The translations under genes were made by a program, and so were the position numbers. Below the pieces are notes generated by a model, which was not told where the DNA came from, did no database searches, and was given only the letters and a program-made list of their open reading frames with translations. From positions 1 through 64,000 of the forward strand of contig JAFULC010000027.1 in the NCBI GenBank assembly GCA_017483305.1: a stretch of 64,000 nt of DNA, read 5' to 3'. This DNA comes from Clostridia bacterium. GTDB lineage: Bacteria; Bacillota; Clostridia; Oscillospirales; CAG-272. Positions 8,506 through 17,648 of this stretch are shown here, in pieces. How positions within the stretch are numbered: the first letter of the stretch is position 1; each line of letters begins with the position of its first letter.

Positions 8506-9078
8506 ATGAATAAAGTATATAAGATAATTCGCGTGGCAACGGTGCCTCCTATTATGGCATCGGCACTGTTTATAGTCCTTTGGGCGTACGGAACGCTCGA
8601 TATCGTCGATTCCTTGCTCGGCGTATTCTTTCTCGGCATCCTGCCGATACTGTCCTATCCGCTTCAAAGGTTTATTCCTTACTACAAGAACAAGGGCAGA
8701 GAAGGACAGAGAAATCTTGCGATAGTTTTTTCGGTTGCAGGCTATATTCTCGGTTGCGTGCTTGCCCTGATATTTGATGCGCCGATAAATACCGTCGTAT
8801 TTATATATCTTGATTATCTTATATCGGGCATACTCATTGCCATATTTAACAAGCTCTTTCATCTTAAGGCAAGCGGACACGCCTGCGGAATCGTCGGTCC
8901 CGTGGCTATGCTGGCGTATCTTGGATTATACGTGCCTGCAATCGTAGGATCGATCATAACCGTATTTGTGTTCATATCAAGCATCAAAATGAAAAGGCAC
9001 ACGTTCTGGCAGCTCGTCGGCGGCTCTGCAATCACAGTCTCCGCACTCCTGCTTTTGATCTTGCTTTTCTCGATCTAA
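8506..9078 (+). CDS. Multi-pass membrane protein, distantly PAP2-like
   Basis: This 190-residue protein has about six hydrophobic segments covering most of its length. The conserved-looking part is LKASGHACGIVGP (about residues 123-135), which resembles the central SGH motif of the PAP2 phosphatase superfamily. I do not see the first (K-x6-RP) or third (SR-x5-H) PAP2 motifs clearly, so catalytic activity is doubtful. It may act on lipid phosphates in the membrane, but this is only a suggestion from the one motif. It is co-directional with the small Asp-rich protein upstream and ends in a strong terminator. Confidence 0.6.
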   Translation: MNKVYKIIRVATVPPIMASALFIVLWAYGTLDIVDSLLGVFFLGILPILSYPLQRFIPYYKNKGREGQRNLAIVFSVAGYILGCVLALIFDAPINTVVFIYLDYLISGILIAIFNKLFHLKASGHACGIVGPVAMLAYLGLYVPAIVGSIITVFVFISSIKMKRHTFWQLVGGSAITVSALLLLILLFSI

Positions 9079-9081
9079 AAG

Positions 9082-9119
9082 AAAAAAGTCTCTGTACCAA
9101 CAGTACAGAGACTTTTTTT
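9082..9119. terminator. Bidirectional terminator
   Basis: AAAAAAGTCTCTGTAC / GTACAGAGACTTTTTT, with a CAACA loop, serves both the plus-strand membrane gene and the minus-strand operon that ends at 9121. Confidence 0.92.
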
Positions 9120-9120
9120 A

Positions 9121-9228
9121 TTACGATAAGATCATTGCCAGGGCAATATACGCTACCGATCCTGTCATCAGTATCACGAGAAGGATCGCCATCAGCCTTA
9201 CCCAAAATTTTCTTTTCTTTTCACTCAT
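9121..9228 (-). CDS. 35-residue single-pass membrane protein
   Basis: The minus strand from 9228 reads MSEKKRKFWVRLMAILLVIL then MTGSVAYIALAMILS and stop at 9121. The basic N-terminus followed by one hydrophobic helix predicts a single-pass inner-membrane peptide. It starts one base after the stop of the topoisomerase gene, with AGGTG overlapping that gene's last codons as ribosome binding site, and a strong terminator follows immediately. This placement argues for a real gene. From memory it resembles the small DUF4044-type family of Bacillota membrane peptides; that match is unchecked. Confidence 0.65.
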   Translation of the reverse strand: MSEKKRKFWVRLMAILLVILMTGSVAYIALAMILS

Positions 9229-9229
9229 A

Positions 9230-11473
9230 TCACACCTCATCAATGCTTATCTGACGGTTTTTGATATCCTTGTCGCTGAGCAAAACTCCCATCGCGGGGA
9301 TCTTGATCTTTCTGTATCCCTTTGTAGCATCACCCGTGCTATCAAAATCAGATGCCGCCTTGACTATCTTCTGCTTGTTTTTGAGCGTCATAAGCTGAAC
9401 GCCCGACGCCGTCTTTGTCGCCTTCTGAGGAATAAGAGAGGACTTGATCACAATCGCTCTGTCCTCGCTTGACACGAGCATAATATCAAACGGTTTCTTT
9501 TCTTGCTCTGAGAAGACCGCAACTATCGGCGACGCGGTAGAGTAGATACCCTTGAGCTTGCGGCGTACACTCGATACCTCGTAAGCCTTTTCGTTAACTC
9601 TTACACCCTTACCGTTCTCAAATATGAATACATAGTTGTATCCCTCGCGGAACTCGCTTTGAACGGTCATAAATATCGGCTTTTCGCCCGGATCCATTTT
9701 GAGAGCCGCGGGCACAAACTCACCTATGACCGAAGCCTTGCAGTTTTCAAAATCATTTACCGCCGCGCGGTAAAGCTGAGCCTTGTCGGTAAAGAAGAAG
9801 ACAGTATCCTTGTTTTCAGCATCGAATATCTGGCGCAGACCGTCTCCATCCTTGAAATACTGCTCGTCGTTACCCTGAAGCGAGCGGTAGGTGATCTTCT
9901 TGAAATATCCCTCGCGAGAGAGAACGATCTTACAAGGATAATTTTCAACAGTCTCCTCCTCGACGTAGACTTCGACGTTTTCAGCCTGCATGATCTGCGT
10001 TCTTCTGGGTTGACCGTACTTTTTCTTGATATCGGTCAGCTGCTTTGCGATAAGAGCCTTGAGCTTGAAATCATCGGCAAGTATCTCCTCGATATCGGCA
10101 ATATCCTTCTTGAGATCCTCGATCTCGGAGATCCTGTTAAGAATATACTCACGGTTCAGATTACGGAGCTTGATATCTGCGATATAATTAGCCTGGATCT
10201 CGTCGATATTGAAGCCCGCGCAAAGATTGGGAATAACGTCCTCGTCCTTTTCGGTCTTACGGATGATTCTGATAGCCTTGTCAATGTCAAGCAATATCTT
10301 TCCAAGACCGAGAAGCAGGTGAAGCTTGTCCTTCTTCTTGCCGAGATCAAAGGTAAGCTCTCGTCTGAGACACGCCTTTCTGAAATCGATCCATTCGGCA
10401 AGAATATCTATAACGCCAAGCTGACGGGGCTCGGAATCAATGATTATGTTAAAGTTACACTTAAAGCTGTTCTCAAGAGGAGTTGCCTTAAAGAGCTTCT
10501 GCATCAGCTTGTCGGGGTCGACCCCCTTGCGAAGATCAAGCGTAAGTCTGAAGCCGCTAAGATCGATCTCGTCTCTAAAATCCACGACCTCCTTAAGCTT
10601 TCCTTCCTTGACGAGCTGCGAGATCTTGTTGAGTATCTGCTCAATAGTAGTGGAATAGGGAATCTGAAGTATATCGATGCAGTTTGCATCAGGATCATAC
10701 GAATATCTCGAGCGGATCTTGAACGATCCGTCACCTGTCTCGTATATAGCGCGCATCTGCTCGCGGTCGTATATTATCTGTCCGCCGCCGGGAAAATCGG
10801 GGGCTTTGATAATGTCCATTATCTTGTCGACCGAAATATCCGGCTTTTTAAGGATCGCAATAGTACCGTCGCAGATCTCGGCGAGGTTGAACGAGCAGAT
10901 ATCAGATGCCATACCGACCGCGATACCGCTATTGGGCGTAACGAGAATATTCGGGAAGGTGGTGGGGAGGAGTCTGGGCTCCTTCATAGTGCCGTCGTAG
11001 TTATCGACCATATCCACCGCGTTCTTGTCGATACCCTCGAAAAGCTCTGCGCAGAATCCGTCGAGCTTTGCCTCGGTGTAACGAGCCGCCGCAGGCTTCA
11101 TGTCGGATGAATACTGCTTACCAAAGCTTCCCTTGGAGTCAACGAGAGGGTGAAGCAAGGTCTCGTTTCCGCGCGTCAAGCGTACCAGAGTTTCGTAAAT
11201 AGACTGGTCACCGTGGGGATGCAGCTTCATTACCGAGCCCACGATGTTCGTGCTTTTGGTTCTCGCGCCCTTCAATAGACCCATATTGTACATCGTGTAA
11301 AGGATCTTTCGGTGTGCGGGCTTAAAGCCGTCGATCTCGGGGATAGCACGGGAAACTATAACGCTCATGGTATAGGGCATATAGTTTTTCTCGATGGTTT
11401 CCGTAATAGGCTGGGGAACTATAGGGGCATAAACGATTTCCTGCGGTTCGTTCTGTTTCTTTTTCTTCGCCAT
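9230..11473 (-). CDS. parC: Type IIA DNA topoisomerase subunit A (ParC-like)
   Basis: This 747-residue subunit breaks and rejoins DNA for supercoil control or decatenation, working with a GyrB/ParE-type ATPase subunit. Seen are the IPEIDGFKPAHRK segment, the breakage-region HPHGDQS (residues 85-91), the active-site Tyr132 in AAARYTE, and a C-terminal beta-pinwheel region. No GyrA box (QRRGGKG) is present, so it is closer to topoisomerase IV than gyrase. Gln90 and Glu94 occupy the quinolone-contact positions equivalent to E. coli Ser83 and Asp87. No parE gene is adjacent, which is unusual. The ribosome binding site is weak (AAAGG 14 bases upstream). Confidence 0.88.
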   Translation of the reverse strand: MAKKKKQNEPQEIVYAPIVPQPITETIEKNYMPYTMSVIVSRAIPEIDGFKPAHRKILYTMYNMGLLKGARTKSTNIVGSVMKLHPHGDQSIYETLVRLTRGNETLLHPLVDSKGSFGKQYSSDMKPAAARYTEAKLDGFCAELFEGIDKNAVDMVDNYDGTMKEPRLLPTTFPNILVTPNSGIAVGMASDICSFNLAEICDGTIAILKKPDISVDKIMDIIKAPDFPGGGQIIYDREQMRAIYETGDGSFKIRSRYSYDPDANCIDILQIPYSTTIEQILNKISQLVKEGKLKEVVDFRDEIDLSGFRLTLDLRKGVDPDKLMQKLFKATPLENSFKCNFNIIIDSEPRQLGVIDILAEWIDFRKACLRRELTFDLGKKKDKLHLLLGLGKILLDIDKAIRIIRKTEKDEDVIPNLCAGFNIDEIQANYIADIKLRNLNREYILNRISEIEDLKKDIADIEEILADDFKLKALIAKQLTDIKKKYGQPRRTQIMQAENVEVYVEEETVENYPCKIVLSREGYFKKITYRSLQGNDEQYFKDGDGLRQIFDAENKDTVFFFTDKAQLYRAAVNDFENCKASVIGEFVPAALKMDPGEKPIFMTVQSEFREGYNYVFIFENGKGVRVNEKAYEVSSVRRKLKGIYSTASPIVAVFSEQEKKPFDIMLVSSEDRAIVIKSSLIPQKATKTASGVQLMTLKNKQKIVKAASDFDSTGDATKGYRKIKIPAMGVLLSDKDIKNRQISIDEV

Positions 11474-11500
11474 GTTATGTATCTGTACCTTTCAAAAAGT

Positions 11501-12544
11501 TTAATCTTCAACGTTAAGCACCGTGTGAGCCGCCGCGCGTATCATACGGTTGTAAAGAGCAAGTCCAAGACCTGCCTTGTCGGGAATATGAGCGTAAATT
11601 ATATCGGGTGAGAGCGTGTCGCACTCGCGCAGACGTGCAAACAGCATCCTCGCGTGAGTTTTGAGGTCTCCGCGCTTACCGATGGGCAAGAGCAGACCGC
11701 CCGACAAAAGCTCTGCCTCCTCATCGTAGCAAAGCACGGCACATCTGCACCGCTTTTGCTCTTCCTTGAGGAATTTTATTATAGAAGCCTCGTTTCCGTC
11801 AAGCAAAACGAATTTAGCCGACGGAGCATAGTGACGGTACTTCATTCCGGGGGATATGGGGTGCTCGTTTTCACTGAGCGTGCCCTCAAGCGTCGGGGAA
11901 ATTGTCACATTCTCGCAAACGCAGCAAAGAGCGTCGTAGGTGATCGCACCGGGGCGGAGAAGCATCAATCCGTTATTCTCTGTGATAAGGACGATCGTTG
12001 ATTCAAGACCTATCTCGCTCTCGCCTCCATCGACTATCATATCAACTCTGCCGTCAAAGTCTTCAATTACGTATTTGACCGCCGTAGCGGACGGTCTGCC
12101 CGAAATATTCGCCGACGGCGCGGCGATAGGCACGCCCGCCGCACGAATTATCGCGCTTGCAACGGCATTTGAAGGACAACGGACTGCCACAGTATCAAGT
12201 CCGCCCGTGGTCTCGCGCGGTACGGTATCCTTTTTAGGAAGTATCACGGTCAGCGGACCGGGCATAAATGCCTTGGCGAGCTTATAGTAAAGCTCGTTTG
12301 TAAATGCATATTTTTCCGCATCGCGAGGGTCGCTTATATGGATGATCAGGGGATTATCCGAGGGGCGACCCTTTGCGGCGTATATTTTTTGAGCCGACAG
12401 GGGATTGGTAGCGTCGCCGCCAAGACCGTAGACCGTCTCGGTCGGGATAACTACAAGTCCACCGTCGCGTATCAGAGCCGCCGCACGCTCGATCTGCGCG
12501 CTCTGCTTTACGGGATCTTCAATTTTCAGTACCACAGTTTCCAT
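11501..12544 (-). CDS. tsaC: L-threonylcarbamoyladenylate synthase (Sua5 type)
   Basis: This 347-residue protein makes threonylcarbamoyl-AMP from threonine, bicarbonate and ATP, the first step of the t6A modification at position 37 of tRNAs reading ANN codons. The YrdC core is seen in IPTETVYGLGGDA, KIYAAKGRPSDNPL, PGPLTVIL and APSANISGRPSAT. The C-terminal Sua5 domain (about residues 220-345) is also present. I used the ATG at 12544, eight bases after AAGGAG, not the upstream in-frame codon at 12565. It lies directly downstream of prfA, a neighbour pairing common in Bacillota. Confidence 0.93.
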   Translation of the reverse strand: METVVLKIEDPVKQSAQIERAAALIRDGGLVVIPTETVYGLGGDATNPLSAQKIYAAKGRPSDNPLIIHISDPRDAEKYAFTNELYYKLAKAFMPGPLTVILPKKDTVPRETTGGLDTVAVRCPSNAVASAIIRAAGVPIAAPSANISGRPSATAVKYVIEDFDGRVDMIVDGGESEIGLESTIVLITENNGLMLLRPGAITYDALCCVCENVTISPTLEGTLSENEHPISPGMKYRHYAPSAKFVLLDGNEASIIKFLKEEQKRCRCAVLCYDEEAELLSGGLLLPIGKRGDLKTHARMLFARLRECDTLSPDIIYAHIPDKAGLGLALYNRMIRAAAHTVLNVED

Positions 12545-12566
12545 TTGTGCGGCTCCTTTCTTCAAA

Positions 12567-13643
12567 TTAACCGTTGTTTTCCGCTTTTAGCTTTTCCGCG
12601 GTATCGGCGGCAATAAGCGAATCGATCATCTGACCGATATTTCCGTTAACAAAGCTATCAAGCGAATAGAGCGTGACACCTATACGGTGATCGGTCACGC
12701 GATTTTGAGGATAGTTGTAGGTTCGTATCTTTTCGCTTCGGTCACCTGTTCCAACCTGATTTTTTCTGTCGGAGGCAACCTTCTCGGATTGCTCTCTTTG
12801 CTTTATATCATAAAGCTTTGCACGGAGCATCTTGAGCGCCTTATCCTTGTTTTTGAACTGCGAGCGCTCCTCCTGACACTCGACCACGATGCCCGTGGGC
12901 TTGTGTGTCAGTCTGACCGCAGATTCGGTCTTGTTGATGTGCTGACCGCCCGCACCGCTCGATTTGCAGGACTCATATATAAGATCTGAATCCTTAATTT
13001 CAATCTCAACATCCTCAACCTCGGGAAGCACGGCAACGGTAGCCGTTGAGGTCTGTATGCGCCCCTGAGACTCGGTCTCGGGGACTCTCTGAACTCGGTG
13101 AACACCCGACTCAAACTTGAATCTCGAATATGCGCCGTCGCCCTCAACGGTGAAGCATATCTCCTTGTATCCGCCAAGCTCGGTCTCGTTGGCATTCGCT
13201 ATCGAGACCTTAAATCCGACCGCCGCAGAGTACATAGAGTACATACGGAAGAGAACTGCGGCAAAAAGCGCCGCCTCCTCACCGCCTGCGCCCGCTCTTA
13301 TCTCGACGATAATATTTTTGTCGTCGTTAGGGTCGCGCGGTAGCAAAAGCACGGTCAGCTCCTCGGTAAGAATCTCAAGTCTGGATTTAGCCGCCTTGAG
13401 CTCCTCCTGAGCCAATTCTCGCATATCTGCATCGTCAGATTCGTCGATTATCTGTAAAGCATCACTGATATCGCTCTGCGCCCGCTTATATTCACGGTAT
13501 TTTTCAACCACGGGCGTCAGCGAGCGATATTCCTTTATTGCCTTGGCGTAAGCCGTGGCATCTGTTATCAAAGCCGTGTTGTTGGCAAGCTCATATTCAA
13601 GCCTGTCGTATTTTTCCACGGTCGATACAAGCTTTTCAAACAT
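12567..13643 (-). CDS. prfA: Peptide chain release factor 1
   Basis: This 358-residue factor recognises UAA and UAG stop codons and triggers peptide release. The tripeptide anticodon region reads PET at residues 188-190, within the RF1-type RVPETESQGRIQTS (most RF1 proteins have P-A-T or P-V-T). The universal GGQ is at 232-234. Length is normal for RF1. It begins three bases after the stop of the M18 peptidase, so the two genes are probably one transcript. prmC (the GGQ methylase) is not adjacent. Confidence 0.95.
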   Translation of the reverse strand: MFEKLVSTVEKYDRLEYELANNTALITDATAYAKAIKEYRSLTPVVEKYREYKRAQSDISDALQIIDESDDADMRELAQEELKAAKSRLEILTEELTVLLLPRDPNDDKNIIVEIRAGAGGEEAALFAAVLFRMYSMYSAAVGFKVSIANANETELGGYKEICFTVEGDGAYSRFKFESGVHRVQRVPETESQGRIQTSTATVAVLPEVEDVEIEIKDSDLIYESCKSSGAGGQHINKTESAVRLTHKPTGIVVECQEERSQFKNKDKALKMLRAKLYDIKQREQSEKVASDRKNQVGTGDRSEKIRTYNYPQNRVTDHRIGVTLYSLDSFVNGNIGQMIDSLIAADTAEKLKAENNG

Positions 13644-13646
13644 AAA

Positions 13647-15020
13647 TTAAGCCATATTGAAGGCGAGGAAAGCCTTGTGAGCAGAATAAACGTCTGCCTT
13701 GGAAACTACCTCGTAGGGAGCGTGCATCGAGATAACGGGAACACCAAGGTCAACGGTTTCGATGTTGTGCTTTGCAACAAACTTTGCAACCGTTCCGCCG
13801 CCACCAACGTCGGTCTTACCGAGCTCAGCGGTCTGCCAGAGAACGCCGTTTTCCTCAAATATTCTTCTGATCCAAGCGATGTACTCTGCGGGAGCATCGT
13901 TTGTGCCGCCCTTTCCGCCGCTTCCGGTGTACTTGGACATAGTAATTCCGCAGTTGATCTTCGCGGTGTTTCTCGACTCAAATACCTCAGGGAAGTTGGG
14001 ATCGAAGCAAGCGTTTACGTCGGCAGAGAGGCACTTGGAGTTTGCCTTTACAGCATAGATGTTACCGCCAAGCTCTGCGGCGATAGCACCCATAAGATCG
14101 GTAAAGAGCTCGCACTGCATACCGGTGTTGCCCTCGCTTCCGATCTCCTCCTTGTCGGCAAGCACTACCATAAGGGTGTGCTCGCTTGCATCAGACTCAA
14201 AGAGCGCGGTAAGGGAAGGATAAGCGCAAACGTTGTCATCGTGACCGTATGCGGAAATAAGCGAACGGTCAAAGCCAACGTCGCGAGCCTTGCCTGCGGG
14301 AACTACGAAAAGATCTGCCGAGAGGAAATCCTCCTCTGTAATGTCGTATTTTTCATTAAGAATGGCAAGAACGTTCTTCTTTATCTTTTCACCCTCGTCG
14401 GTGTTGGCAAGAGGTCTCGAGCCAAGCACGATGTTGAGACTTTCAGCGGGAATAGCAGTACCGAGAGGTCTTGCGCTCTGCTCTCTTGCAAGGTGGGGAA
14501 GAAGATCGTTGATGTAGAATACGGGCTCGCCGTCCTCATCGCCTACGCGAATGGTAACAGAGCTGCCGTCCTTCTTTGCAACCACGCCGTGAAGCGCGAG
14601 AGGCATAGCAACCCACTGGTACTTACGAACGCCGCCGTAATAGTGAGTCTTTGCAAAGCAGAATCCGCCGTCCTCGTAGATCGGCACCTGCTTGAGATCG
14701 AGTCTGGGGCTGTCGATGTGAGAAGCAACGATTCTCATACCGTTGTTTATATCCTCGCTGCCGATACGGAAAAGGTAGAGGTTTCTCGAGCGGTTGTTGT
14801 AGTAATACTTGTCACCGGGCTTAACCGTCATGCCGAAATTGTAGGGCTTGTAGCCGTGCTTTTCGGCGAGAGCGATAGTTTCGGTCACGGTCTCGCGCTC
14901 GGTCTTGGAATTGTCCATATACGACATATAGCCTTCGCAGTAGTCGTACACAGTCTTGATAGCCGCCTCGTCTGCGGCATCGTAAAAGTTCTTTCTGGAG
15001 TAGGTGAGTTCCTTGCTCAT
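13647..15020 (-). CDS. M18-family aminopeptidase
   Basis: This 457-residue zinc metallopeptidase removes N-terminal residues, usually acidic ones, from peptides in the cytoplasm. Metal-binding and catalytic segments of the M18 family are visible: RIVASHIDSPRLDL, ADKEEIGSEGNTG (catalytic Glu pair), SADVNACFDPN, GGKGGTND, and VISMHAPYEVVSKADVY near the C-terminus. The start at 15020 has AAAGGA eight bases upstream; the longer frame from 15059 lacks a site. A 7-bp inverted repeat (15041-15059) lies in the leader. The gene precedes prfA by three bases. Confidence 0.92.
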   Translation of the reverse strand: MSKELTYSRKNFYDAADEAAIKTVYDYCEGYMSYMDNSKTERETVTETIALAEKHGYKPYNFGMTVKPGDKYYYNNRSRNLYLFRIGSEDINNGMRIVASHIDSPRLDLKQVPIYEDGGFCFAKTHYYGGVRKYQWVAMPLALHGVVAKKDGSSVTIRVGDEDGEPVFYINDLLPHLAREQSARPLGTAIPAESLNIVLGSRPLANTDEGEKIKKNVLAILNEKYDITEEDFLSADLFVVPAGKARDVGFDRSLISAYGHDDNVCAYPSLTALFESDASEHTLMVVLADKEEIGSEGNTGMQCELFTDLMGAIAAELGGNIYAVKANSKCLSADVNACFDPNFPEVFESRNTAKINCGITMSKYTGSGGKGGTNDAPAEYIAWIRRIFEENGVLWQTAELGKTDVGGGGTVAKFVAKHNIETVDLGVPVISMHAPYEVVSKADVYSAHKAFLAFNMA

Positions 15021-15040
15021 ATCAGTCATCCTTTCTTTTC

Positions 15041-15059
15041 GTGCATAATGAATATGCAC
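15041..15059. repeat. Inverted repeat upstream of the M18 peptidase
   Basis: GTGCATA, spacer ATGAA, TATGCAC is a perfect 7-bp inverted repeat about 20 bp before the start codon. It could be a regulator site or an RNA hairpin. Confidence 0.35.
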
Positions 15060-15095
15060 CTGTATATAAATTTTTTATTCACTTTTTAGGCCTCG

Positions 15096-15683
15096 TCAAT
15101 AGAGATCCTCGTACATCCGGAGTGCCTTCTGCACCTTTGTTACGTAGTTGCGCGTTTCCTTGTAGGGAATACGGTCGAGCGTGCTACCATTGGATGAATA
15201 TTCATCGTCCTCAAGCCATCCGTCAACCTTGCCAAGTCCCGCGTTGTATGCGGCGAGGGCGGTACTCCAGCTTCCATAGCGAGCGTATAGATAGGAGAGA
15301 TAATAAGTCCCGTAGCGGATATTCGTTTCGGGATCGTATCTCATTCCCGCATCAAGCCTTTCGTTGAGACGAAAATTCGTGATTTCATTGAACGTTTCGG
15401 GCATAAGCTGCATAAGACCGACCGCACCGACTCCCGAGACGGCAGACGCCTTAAAATCGCTCTCCGTCTTGATCACCGCCCAGACAAGCTCCTCGGGAAC
15501 ACCGTATTCGGAGGAATATCTGCTCACGTATTCGGCGTATTCGCTTGGCTTGGGGTAAATGGCTCGCTCAATTTTCGTCACAACGAAATCAAACACGAAT
15601 CCAAATACCACGGATATGGCAAGAAGAATGATAATAAGCTTACCCATTCCCATGCCGTTCATATTTTTTCTTGTTCTTATCAT
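15096..15683 (-). CDS. Membrane-anchored lytic transglycosylase (SLT domain)
   Basis: This 195-residue protein cleaves the glycan strands of peptidoglycan, forming 1,6-anhydromuramic ends. An N-terminal hydrophobic anchor (about residues 14-37) is followed by a compact goose-lysozyme-type SLT domain, with the catalytic Glu in VIKTESDF (about 72-79), VGLMQLMPETF, and ALAAYNAGLGKVDGWL. It overlaps coaE by four bases (ATGA), a common coaE-slt arrangement in clostridia. It presumably acts outside the membrane during wall turnover or the assembly of envelope machines. Confidence 0.93.
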   Translation of the reverse strand: MIRTRKNMNGMGMGKLIIILLAISVVFGFVFDFVVTKIERAIYPKPSEYAEYVSRYSSEYGVPEELVWAVIKTESDFKASAVSGVGAVGLMQLMPETFNEITNFRLNERLDAGMRYDPETNIRYGTYYLSYLYARYGSWSTALAAYNAGLGKVDGWLEDDEYSSNGSTLDRIPYKETRNYVTKVQKALRMYEDLY

Positions 15684-16285
15684 ATCACGGCACCTCCGTC
15701 TGCAAGCGCCTTTTCAAGCGCCTCGTAAAGCTCATATACCGTGCCGTTGTTATATATGACCGCATCAGAGCCACGGGCGTAATACTCGTCGGGCTTCTGT
15801 GAGTTTATTCTGGACAAAGCCAAGCTCATATCAATGCCGTCACGCCTTGCAATTCGCTCAGCTCTTATTTCCTTGTCGGCAAGCACCGCGACAGTGAGGT
15901 CGCAGTCATCGGTAAGTCCCGCCTCAATGAGCAGGGGAGCGTCGATCGCACAAGCCTTGACTTTCGCGAGAGCATATTTCTTTACCTGCTCGCGTATCCT
16001 TTCAACAACGTATTTGTGCGTGATCTTGTTGAGCAGCTCAAGCCTTTCTCGGTTTTCTTCGCCAAAAACGAGCCTTGCCAGAGCTTGGCGGTTAAGCGCG
16101 CCCGAGCCGTCAAGTATCTGCCGACCAAAGTGACTGACCAATTCGTCAAGACAGTCCGAAGGAGGCGATATTACGCCGTGATAAACAACGTCTGCATCTA
16201 TCACGTTTACGTTTTTTGAAATAAGATATCCCGATGCCGCGCCTTTGCCTGCGCCGCTCGGTCCCGTTATTCCTATAACGAACAT
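15680..16285 (-). CDS. coaE: Dephospho-CoA kinase
   Basis: This 201-residue P-loop kinase phosphorylates the ribose 3'-OH of dephospho-CoA, the last step in coenzyme A synthesis. The Walker A is GPSGAGKG (residues 8-15), followed by DADVVYH, the LID-like region and APLLIEAGL, all typical of CoaE. GAAAGGAG lies six bases upstream of the ATG. Its stop overlaps the start of the lytic transglycosylase, so the two are translated together. Confidence 0.94.
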   Translation of the reverse strand: MFVIGITGPSGAGKGAASGYLISKNVNVIDADVVYHGVISPPSDCLDELVSHFGRQILDGSGALNRQALARLVFGEENRERLELLNKITHKYVVERIREQVKKYALAKVKACAIDAPLLIEAGLTDDCDLTVAVLADKEIRAERIARRDGIDMSLALSRINSQKPDEYYARGSDAVIYNNGTVYELYEALEKALADGGAVI

Positions 16286-16333
16286 ATCGGTCTCCTTTCA
16301 TTTGCTTTTTATTATAATCCTAAAAGAGAATTG

Positions 16334-17485
16334 TTATTTCCCGATTTTAACAGCTTTGCCGCACAAATACGACTCGTGCGCCGCCTCAAGCACCTCTTGT
16401 ACTCTCGCTCCGTCGACAAACGAGGGCGAAGCCTCGCGACCTTCACTGATCGCAGAGAGATATGCGTACATAGACTCAATGTGACCTCTGAGCCAACCGT
16501 TAGGCGCTTTGGGAGATGGGAATTTACCGCTTGGAGCAGGGTATCTTCCCACACATTCTATCTTTGTAAATCCCTTGTATCCACCGAAGCTGCCGCCCTC
16601 GGCATTCGCATCGTAAAAATGCAACCAATCAGGCTCCATAAGGTCGAATTTTATCGCACCGTCCGTACCATAGACCGAAAAGGTAAGTCCGTCGTTTTCT
16701 CCAACGGTTATCTTACTTGCAACAAGCGAGCCTACCGCGCCGCACTTAAGCGTAGCAGTCATATATACCGCCTCATCGGCGTTGGTCTGCCACAGACTTC
16801 CGTCCGCGCGCTTGTGCTCGGGGAATGCGATCTGCTCCTTGGCGTATACCTCGTCAAATTCACCGCAAAGATAATGGCAAAGATCAACGATATGCGAGCC
16901 GAGATCAAACAAAGTACCCGCGCCGCATATATCCTTGTCCTGCTTCCAGCCAACCGTCCTGTCGGGATCGATACAGCTATTGTGATAATATCTGAAATCG
17001 AACGTGAGAATTTTGCCGAGTCTGCCCTCGCTTATTATCTCCTTGGCTCGTCTGATCGCCGCCAGATGTCTGTTATTGAAAACGATACCGCAGACCTGAC
17101 CGTTTTTAGCAAACGCCTCTGCCGCAAGCTCTTCAAGCTCGACAGCCTGCGCTGCGGTGACCGTCAACGGCTTTTCGCAGAGCACGTGCTTGCCGGCAAG
17201 AATAGCCTTTCTTGCGGTCTCATAGTGGTTAATATTCTGAGTGCAGATATCAATTACGTCTATCTCGCTATCGCAGATGATAACGTCCTCATTATCCGTA
17301 GCGTATTCGAGGTCATATTTTTCTGAGGCTTTTTGTGCGCTCTCGGTGTGCGAGGTACAAACCGCCGCATATCTTGCAGAAAAATCCGCATCCTCAAAAT
17401 AAAAGGGAAGCGATGCCACGGAAAAAGCGTGTGTTTTACCCATTGCTCCAAATCCAAGCAGTCCGATATTAAGAGTTTTTTTCAT
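16334..17485 (-). CDS. Gfo/Idh/MocA-family oxidoreductase
   Basis: This 383-residue protein has the N-terminal Rossmann signature GLLGFGAMGKTHA, the EKP motif (CEKPLTVTAAQ, about 100-110) with the conserved Lys, and a C-terminal dimerisation domain including DLGSHIVDLCHYL. The family oxidises or reduces sugars, inositols and related polyols with NAD(P). The substrate cannot be told from the sequence. The start is ambiguous: ATG at 17485 or GTG at 17491, the GTG being closer to AAAGGA. A good promoter lies upstream, and the downstream coaE gene follows after 48 bases without an obvious terminator. Confidence 0.88.
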   Translation of the reverse strand: MKKTLNIGLLGFGAMGKTHAFSVASLPFYFEDADFSARYAAVCTSHTESAQKASEKYDLEYATDNEDVIICDSEIDVIDICTQNINHYETARKAILAGKHVLCEKPLTVTAAQAVELEELAAEAFAKNGQVCGIVFNNRHLAAIRRAKEIISEGRLGKILTFDFRYYHNSCIDPDRTVGWKQDKDICGAGTLFDLGSHIVDLCHYLCGEFDEVYAKEQIAFPEHKRADGSLWQTNADEAVYMTATLKCGAVGSLVASKITVGENDGLTFSVYGTDGAIKFDLMEPDWLHFYDANAEGGSFGGYKGFTKIECVGRYPAPSGKFPSPKAPNGWLRGHIESMYAYLSAISEGREASPSFVDGARVQEVLEAAHESYLCGKAVKIGK

Positions 17486-17525
17486 AAGCACGGCGTTCCT
17501 TTCCTAAAATAGACATATATAATAT

Positions 17526-17554
17526 ATTATAACTCATTTTTACATTTTTTTCAA
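17526..17554 (-). promoter_or_regulatory. Promoter of the Gfo/Idh gene
   Basis: On the minus strand TTGAAA and TATAAT are separated by exactly 17 bp, about 40 bp before the start codon. Confidence 0.75.
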
Positions 17555-17648
17555 GAGGGAAAATTGCTTTTTTGCAAGAAAAATATGCTTGTGCAATATA
17601 TATAAATCTTGGTTTGAATTTTTGTGTATATTTTTCTTTCGATTGTTA

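Noticed and set aside
9659..11110. Open frame of 483 codons on the plus strand opposite the topoisomerase gene
   Set aside because: It lies wholly antisense to a clear topoisomerase gene, has no family motif or ribosome binding site, and its composition mirrors the codon structure of the real gene.
13677..15089. 470-codon frame opposite the M18 aminopeptidase
   Set aside because: It is antisense to a well-supported gene and shows no family feature.
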